From: Dipetalonema caudispina
Taxonomy: Eukaryota > Nematoda > Chromadorea > Rhabditida > Onchocercidae
Reading direction: 5' to 3'
DNA length: 15,316 nt
Assembly: GCA_013365325.1 (NCBI GenBank)
Contig: JABVXV010000684.1
Location: 1-15,316 of the forward strand
The position numbers and the translations under genes were made by a program. Below, piece after piece: positions 8,347 through 15,316 of the stretch; the first letter of the stretch is position 1, and the number at the start of each line of letters is the position of its first letter. The notes under the pieces are model-generated. The model had not been told where the DNA came from and did no database searches. It saw only the letters and a list, made by a program, of their open reading frames with translations.

Positions 8347-11300
8347 ATGAGTACCAACTGTGATTTATTATCTGGGACATTACCTGAATTTGTTTACAAA
8401 TGTGCCGGAATTGATCGAGTTGCCGCTGTATTTGATCATGAAAAAATCACTTTTACATTTGCTGATGTAAAAAAAGAAGTAAAATTTTTCTTTACAAATT
8501 TAGAGAAATGAATTAAATTACGTTTTTTTTTCGGACATTTCTTACTTTAGTTTTAAAGCTTTTCAAAATTTATTGAAGTACAAAAATCGTACTTTTAGTG
8601 GAAAATATTTTGCAGATGGATACATTAGCAGCGGGCTTGTTGTCAGTAGGCCTTAGGCCACAAGATCGTATCCTTATTTGTGGCTCTAATACAGCTCATT
8701 TCTTTATTTGCCCATTAGCATGTGCAAGGGCTGATTTAATCTTTTCCTTGATGAGTCCAAATTTTGCAAATGCTGAGCAGCTCAAATATGCACTTGTTAA
8801 GGTATATTTTACCTTCATTGCAAAATTTAAACTTGAATTTTCAAAAATTCCACCGCGAATTTTAAAAAACAATTCATCTTTTTCGTAATTCAATCTAATT
8901 TTGCTCATATATCCTGTAAGTTAAAAGTTATTGTAGTAAGCGATGAATATGTTAACTAATTATTGTAAACAAATCCAAGTTTTTTTGTTCAAAAAAAATT
9001 TCAATTTTACCAAAATTTGTGAATTTGAATTGCTATAAATTACTTATTATCTTGGCAATTGTAAAATTAGAAATCTAATCTTTGTAGGGTGAGTTTCGTG
9101 CTATAATTTGCTTTCCGGCTAATCGTGAAGCTGAATTTTTAAACAATTTATTGAATGAAATATCACCAGAATTAATGCATTCAGTTAAAGGTCGTCTATG
9201 TAGTAAAGCGTTACCAAAATTAACCCATGTAATTATGGCTGAGGAAGAGCATAAACATGCGTAAGCCTTAATATTTTCTTTTTTAAATTCATTTTCATAT
9301 TTGAATAAAACTAAAGAATGATATTTTTTTGAATTCAAAATTTTTGATATAAATTGTTTTCAAATATATATACATATATAAATATTATAGTGGTACGTAC
9401 ACTTTATCCGAAATCTACGGGCGAAGTAATCGAGAGAAAGTCGATAGATTACCCAATTTTACGACGTGGGATACACATAAACTTGCAGCTTTGCAATTCA
9501 CGTCTGTAAGTCAATCATACATATTATATTCATAAATTCCATTTCTTTTATAGTTAGGCCTTCAAATTTTTTATTAGAAGGAGAAATTATAAATCAATTT
9601 GACTCTGTCGCTGAACTGGATTAAATGATGTTTTTGGTTAGCCAATCATTAACACTAAAGCAAAAAAAGCCCAGAAAAAAATTCATTGGTTATTTTATAC
9701 AATTACCAGGCTAATTTAAACTAATTCGAGCCTTAAAATTGAATTGACGATGTAAGATCTCTCTAAAACAGTAAGATTTTGGCTGGAAAAAAGAAATTTA
9801 TAAAATTCAATCCATTTTGATGCCCTTTTTTGTATTGCATATGTATAAACAAATTATCTTTCTTTACATTGATTTTTTTAAATTTCATTCCAGTTAAATT
9901 ACAAAAGGAAAAAAGATTTCAGGAAAGATAGATGATATGCATATTTTGCCGATCCCTAAAATCTCAAAATTACAACATTGTTATTTCAGCTTTAATCAAA
10001 AAGAGAACAAAAAAAAAAATCGTTCATCTACTATTCCTTCTCTAGATGCTTTGCTAGCTGTTGCTTTTCCTGTCACAATAATTTTATTTACATATATATT
10101 AACTTTAACAATAATAAGAGAAAAAAAGCTTCGAAAGCGCTGTATATCACTGGTAAAAGAATTTCTGGTTTATTCAATTTTCCAATTTAAACTTGCGAAA
10201 AATTTTTTGTTTTTATCTTTTCTTATCATATTTCTCAACAAAAATTTATCACTTTTTTCTTCTCTTCCTTCCTTTTACTTTAATTTTCTTCCTTCTTTCT
10301 TTCCTTCTTCATCCTCTTTCCCTTTCTCTTACAATAAAAAATCTTTTTTCATCTTACACTTTTTTTTTGATTGATGAATTCAATTTGTCATTCTTATGTA
10401 TTTGCACAAGAAATTCATTAGCATATCAGCATGATGTATATGATAAAAAAAAATTGCACAGAAAATTTTTTTCTAAAACAAAATTTTTTTAATGAATCGA
10501 ATAATTTAATCTGAAGATTTCAAATAACTATAGAAAATTTTTTTTTGTTAAGAATTTTGCGATTTTCATTTTGTATGAAAAATTTTCAGCAATTTAATCA
10601 AATTTAACACAGAAACGATCAAATATTTTTATAAATTTGAAGGTTTGTATTATAAAAGCAGGAAATTTGCATCATATAACTATTAATGCTTGCAATTTTC
10701 AATTAAATCAATTATGGTACTGTATGCCTAAATAGTTTACTAATCTTTTTTGTTTTAAAACAATTTATTTAATTTAACTATCTGAAAGAATGGAGACTAA
10801 TGGAAATGATAATAATTAGTAAAACAGTTGAATCAATTCATGTTGCTTTCATTTTTCTCGTACCAAAAATTTATTTCCCGACTAAAACATACTTCCAAAT
10901 TTTCAGCTGCTGAGAATGCTTAAAAGGCATTATATAATGAAATGAAGTTCGAAATGAAATTTTTTGAGAATTTATTAGATTTAGAAAAAGATTTTTTTTC
11001 TTTCAAATAATTTTTCGTACATTTGTATATATATATATGTTTTACATTATTATACTTTCAGTATTGCTTAATCCGACTAATTTTATCCATGTTTATAAAA
11101 TGTTTAAAACAAATTAAATTGTAAAAAATTCAAGAAAAAAAATTTTTTTTTTCAGGGTATTTCAGCTCCAGCAAAATTAGTGGGCTTAACACATTATCAA
11201 TTACTAAATGGTTGTTATGCTACTATACAAGCTATTGGCTTCAATGATACTGTTAGTGCATCGTTGAATTGAATTTCCTTCTTTAATTATCATTTTAACT

Positions 11301-14300
11301 AATTAAGCTAATGCAATTCCTTGTAACATAGTAGTTAATATCGTCCACTCATTAAATATTTTTAGGCAAAATATCCTTTTCTATTTTCCTCCACCTCCTT
11401 TTTCTATACTATTTTATGGATTAGTTATCCGAAAAGATAAAATACCTAACTTTAAATATTTTACCTTATTTCAATTTTCAGAGTTGTATTTGTTGTGCTT
11501 TGCCATTATTCAAGATGCCCATATTTTCACTTATCGGACTGGTACCATTTGTTGCAAATACACGAGTGATATATCCATCACCATCACCACTTCCAAAATT
11601 TCTCTTTGAATCTGTCAAAAAATTTCAGTAAATTTTAAAGTGTCAAATTTTTGTCATTTTAATATTTTTAAAATAATTTATATGTTAAAGACTGTATTTC
11701 TTTTTGCTTTTTTTCACCCTTTTTATATTTTGCTATTTTTGTTTAACCGTTATTAACCTTTTTTTTCCCTAATTTCTTCAGTTTAAATTTTAATTTTACC
11801 CATTATTTATCAATATTTTGCTATACTTAATTTTAATTTTGATGTTAATTGATCTCAATATTTCTATTTAGCATTTAATAATATTTCAATACAGATGTAC
11901 ACATTTGATGTCTAATGCGGTTGCGTTAGGCTTAATATTACGCGTGGCGCAGATTCAAAATGTTCATTTACCATCGATTGAAAATATTATTTTGCTCGGT
12001 GAACGAGTACCATCTGATGTTATCAAAAATATCATCAAACAATTTGAAAATGTTCAAAAAATTATGGTATGTCCAAAATTTCAACAAATAGCAAGGAAGA
12101 AATATGTAAACAAATGAAAATAAAAATAATTTTCTAACATCTGGGAATTTTTATTTTTGCTTTGAAGTTTTATGGAAAAAGAAAACAACGCAATAAATAA
12201 TGACGAAACATAAAACTGTTCATTTTGTTTAGGTAATTTTTAAATTTTAGAATGGTTACACACTAACCGAAGTTGCATCAGTACCAATTCTAACATGGGA
12301 TACAGCGAATATTAAAGGTGTTGGAAAACCACTGGATCAATTTGGCGTAAATTTTTCGATTAAAATTTTTAATTTTAGTTTTTTGTTTTAAAATCTTTGG
12401 TTGGAAAACGAATGATTATTCTAATTAAGTCTTTATAATAACTGAAAATATGAAATTACGTGCTTACTTAAAAACACAATTTATTATATGCAAAATTAAT
12501 GCAAAGATTTTTTTTTAAAGATATTGATTGATTTAAGGGTAATTAGACGACTGAAATTCCGATCTTCTTTCCTTTTTTCAAAAGCATATCGAGAATTTTG
12601 AAAATTTTTGAACTATGACAGTACGATATAACTGCAATTTTTAAAAGAATTGATATCGCAAATTTGAGATAAATTTTCTAGAAGAAGAAGAGATGGGTAG
12701 AAGATTATAATTTATTTAATGATCGATTAAATTGAACTTTGAAAGTTGAAGAAAAGACAGATTTACTAATGTTCTAAATTTAGAAGAGAAGCATTAAGAC
12801 TAGTCAATTAATAATTAACCAGTTAATTGCTTTTTCTGTTTTGTATTCATCATCATTTAGGTGAATATTCATGAACTTGGAAGTCGGGGAAATTGGGAGG
12901 GTAATTATAGTAAATCAGGCGAGCTATGCATTAAAGCCATCAGAGGATCAAAATTTCTTGGCTATGAATCACCATACGAAGGAGAAGAGGAATGGATCGA
13001 AACAGGGTAAGTATCCGCGAAATTTTATTGTAAACTAAATTAATAATTTTGAAATTAGTTGAGTTATTAAAAAATTAATTAAAACACGTCACAGTGATGT
13101 GATTTAAAATTTTCCATTTTAGTGAAAAAAGGTGAAATTATAGAGATGTAGTAACAATGGATGAAGCTGGTATCATTGAGGTTATCACTAATAAGGAAGA
13201 TTTGATTGTGGACAATTCTGGACAGCTTATCGAACATTGGCTTCTGGAAAAGGCAATATGTTCTCATAATGAGGTCAAAGGGGCACAGGTCATTTTTTCT
13301 TGCAAGTTTCATGAAATAGCTTTGAAGGAATCATGAAAATATATGTTTATGTTTGGAATTTTTCAGTGATATTTGAATGTAACAAATGAAACTAAGCAAT
13401 TTTTTAATTTAATTGAAAAATCCAATTGGTAAAAAAAATTCGAAAACTTTCATTTCATGAAAATACTGAAGAGTTCTTAAAAAGACAAATGAATTGAAAT
13501 CACCAGCTTGTTCTGCCAATCCCTTCTCAATTGTTTCTTTACGTTAAATTTGTTCATAGTTTTAATTTTTCGTTTTCCAAGAGAAAGACGATTAAATATT
13601 TCATTTATTTAAATTTGTAAAAATTTAATCCCGTGAAAGAATGGACAGTTATTTAGGTTGTCAAAATGCTGAAGAGGCCAATAACCAGATATAGGGAATG
13701 ATATATAAAATTATCGTTTATTTCAAACAACTTGTAATTTTTGGTTTTTGATTTTCAAGTTCCATTCTATCAAAATACCATATTTATATTAAATTTCAGT
13801 TTAAAATATATCAAAGTACGAAAGAATAAAAGTTTGTAATTTCTTCCTTCTCTCAAAAAAAAGCGTTATGAGAATAGTTATTATAATATCGAACGAAAAT
13901 TTTATTATAAAATACAATATGATTACTACTAATCTGTGATAAGGTAAAATTGAGATAATCCATGTTGAATTATTGTCGAGAAATAACTTTGTTTATCGAT
14001 TTATTATCAGAAAAAATGATAGAATAAAATCGAGATGCTTTGCATATCAAATTATTATCAAATATTTCAGATTGTTGCACTTGGCAAAAAACTTCCACTG
14101 TATGCATTTATTGTATTGAAAAATTCTCAAACTAATGTGGAGGTTGTACTAACAGATTTAATTGCTTTATGCAAAAATAATAAGGTTTGTTTTTATTTTA
14201 TTTTCTGTAAAAGAAGAACAACACTTGCTGGATTAAAATAATTTTTTATTTACAAATTATTCGTAATATAAATGATGAAAATAATTTTTGTGTTAGATAA

Positions 14301-14577
14301 GACGAAAAGTGGTAATCATAAAAATTGTAAACATTAAAATTATAAATGTGCAGCATTTACGATCATTTTATTTGTAGCAATAACAATAATGATATTATCC
14401 ATTTTACATGTTTTTTACACTGTAAAATTTTTTTTGAAGTCTTATATATGTATGACTACGGGGAAGATGAGGTATCTACTGCAGGTAATAATTTCATTAT
14501 TAAAAAAGGAAAGTCAAGTTTGTATAGTTGGAGAATCAATTGAATGCAGAGAGAAGAGAAAAAAAGAGATTTTATAA
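8347..14577 (+). CDS. Divergent ACSF2-like acyl-CoA synthetase (ANL superfamily)
   Basis: The family activates fatty acids through an acyl-AMP intermediate to acyl-CoA. The exons I read are 8347-8478, 8616-8801, 9088-9260, 9391-9505, 11156-11251, 11482-11627, 11895-12066, 12251-12346, 12861-13006, 13144-13288, 14071-14184 and about 14440-14577. Exons 1-11 give 507 codons in one frame with GT-AG junctions. The ATG is the first after an in-frame TAA (8323-8325 region). The order of blocks follows animal ACSF2: GLLSVGLRPQDRI near residue 52, SPNFANAEQLKYAL, LPKLTHVI, LQFTSG at 198-203, GYTLTE at 342-347, ETGD at 419-422, and TTGK near the C-terminus. No mitochondrial presequence is visible, unlike human ACSF2. 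Catalytic motifs are degraded: the P-loop reads TSGISAPAK, the usual His after LPLF is Lys245, and the hinge Arg is Asn436. The ATP-ribose Asp422 and Thr346-Glu347 remain. The junction into the last exon is unresolved: the simple join omits about 13 residues of the C-terminal domain. An alternative donor at 14206 with an acceptor at 14353 gives an open but implausibly hydrophobic insertion. It may be a pseudoenzyme or an early pseudogene. Confidence 0.82.
9506..11155 (+). other. 1650-base intron 4 of the synthetase gene
   Basis: The largest intron of the window, phase 0, between tct|GTAAGT and TTTTCAG|ggt. It splits the ATP-binding P-loop between Ser202 and Gly203. The sequence is extremely T/A-rich, with a pyrimidine tract near its middle. 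I looked for an alternative exon encoding a canonical TSGTTGxPKG-type loop and saw none. The open frame at 9937-10374 is a Phe/Leu/Ser-rich translation of T-rich sequence, not a gene. Confidence 0.75.
10252..10330 (+). repeat. Polypyrimidine tract
   Basis: An almost pure run of C and T with only a few A residues, built from TTCC and TTCTT units. The part at 10288-10307 is nearly mirror-symmetric, a composition that can form triplex DNA. It may simply be an expanded microsatellite. Confidence 0.6.
12347..12860 (+). other. Intron 8 of the synthetase gene
   Basis: A 514-base intron between ggc|GTAAAT and CATTTAG|gtg. It is A/T-rich with no open frame or repeat of note. The protein alignment to the family continues directly across it, so no exon is missing here. 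Confidence 0.7.
13289..14070 (+). other. Intron 10 of the synthetase gene
   Basis: A 782-base intron between cag|GTCATT and TTTCAG|att. I see no gene, repeat or RNA in it. The flanking exons align next to each other in the C-terminal domain (EVKGAQ then IVALGKK), allowing only a small gap, so nothing appears to be missing. Confidence 0.7.
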
Positions 14578-14836
14578 TTGCTATAATTAGTGGTAAATAG
14601 AACGATTGTGGTAATTAACATCTCCATATGTTAGAATCGTGGTAATTTAAAATTTTTAATTATACATTTTTGCAAAACATAAGTTATTGCCATGTGAATA
14701 TTAATGGATGCAAACATTTCACAATTTATTATTGATGCAAAATAGATGTAAAAAACAAAGAAAAAAGTGGAAGTCAAAAAAGAAAAAGTAAAGGAAAACT
14801 GATAAATGTTAAAATGATTTTTGTATCAAAAAAAAG

Positions 14837-14846
14837 AATAAATAAA
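14837..14846 (+). terminator. Tandem poly(A) signals after the synthetase gene
   Basis: Two overlapping AATAAA hexamers (14837-14842 and 14841-14846), about 260 bases after the TAA at 14575-14577. This is the best candidate 3' end for the gene and implies a 3' UTR of roughly 280 bases. Confidence 0.5.
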
Positions 14847-15113
14847 TAATTCTTAAGCTATAGCTATCCCTCAATTGTTTGATTTATGCTGCATTTTCAC
14901 ATATATAATAGTAGTAGAATTTGGTCTTAAATTTTGCACATTTAAATGGAAGTAAAATTAATCCAACCAGCTTCAAAATTTCGATTTGTGAATGATGAAA
15001 TGGAACATTATATTTAGATATCAGATTAAAATTTGCAACGCTAGCTATAATTATGCTTCACTATCGTTTAGACTGTCAAATAATCATTATAATCACTATC
15101 GCGATCATTGCCA
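14847..15113. other. Intergenic sequence downstream of the synthetase gene
   Basis: A/T-rich sequence with no coding or RNA signal that I can support on either strand. It leads directly into the ATT microsatellite. Confidence 0.5.
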
Positions 15114-15142
15114 TATTATTGTTATTATTATTATCATTATTA

Positions 15143-15173
<31 letters not shown>

Positions 15174-15226
15174 CATTATTATTATTATTATTATCATTAT
15201 TATTGTTATTATTATTATTATTATTA

Positions 15227-15316
<90 letters not shown>
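15114..15316. repeat. (ATT)n microsatellite, interrupted, runs off the window
   Basis: About 200 bases of ATT units. The first 115 bases carry single-base interruptions: G at 15121, 15145 and 15205, and C at 15135, 15174, 15195 and 15228. From 15229 to the end of the window the run is pure (88 bases or more). A C followed ten bases later by a G occurs twice, 60 bases apart, suggesting local block duplication. The true length is unknown because the window ends inside it. Confidence 0.95.

Noticed and set aside
7096..8347. The two genes as an operon
   Set aside because: The gap is about 1.25 kb, with a poly(A) signal right after the first gene; nematode operon genes are usually about 100 bases apart.
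9937..10374. 145-codon open frame on the + strand
   Set aside because: It lies inside intron 4 of the synthetase gene. Its product is almost all Phe, Leu, Ser and Ile from T-rich DNA and a polypyrimidine tract, with no family pattern.

Overview
The window is AT-rich eukaryotic nuclear DNA carrying two multi-exon protein genes, both on the + strand. Exons are short (78-214 bases). Introns range from about 75 to 1650 bases and mostly end in T-rich acceptors (TTTTCAG, TTTTAG, TTTGCAG) with no obvious long branch-point tract. Together with the strong AT bias and the protein similarities, this suggests a nematode, plausibly a filarial or other clade III parasite. The species is an inference: the protein families are clear, the organism is not.

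Bases 1-7096 hold the 3' three quarters of the gene for the DNA polymerase delta catalytic subunit (POLD1). Eighteen exons can be joined with GT-AG junctions into one uninterrupted frame of 839 codons plus TGA. It covers the proofreading exonuclease, the family B polymerase core and the two C-terminal cysteine motifs. The first exons, roughly 270 residues by comparison with the human protein, lie upstream of the window. A poly(A) signal follows the stop. The largest intron (1433-2627) is unusual: it carries an exon-like open stretch and a degenerate tRNA-Thr(UGU)-like element.

Bases 7141-8346 are intergenic, T/A-rich sequence with no convincing gene.

Bases 8347-14577 hold a 12-exon gene for an acyl-CoA synthetase (ANL superfamily) related to ACSF2. 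The family fold can be followed from end to end, but several catalytic motifs are degraded: the ATP-binding P-loop, the conserved His of the active-site region, and the Arg hinge and glycine motif of the C-terminal domain. Its frame and splice sites are intact over exons 1-11. It may therefore be a maintained pseudoenzyme rather than a dead copy, although the last junction does not resolve cleanly. A poly(A) signal pair lies near 14840.

The window ends in a long interrupted (ATT)n microsatellite (15114-15316) that runs off the edge.

The two genes show no functional link. One is essential replication machinery; the other is a divergent member of a lipid-activating family. The 1.25 kb gap argues against a nematode-type operon.
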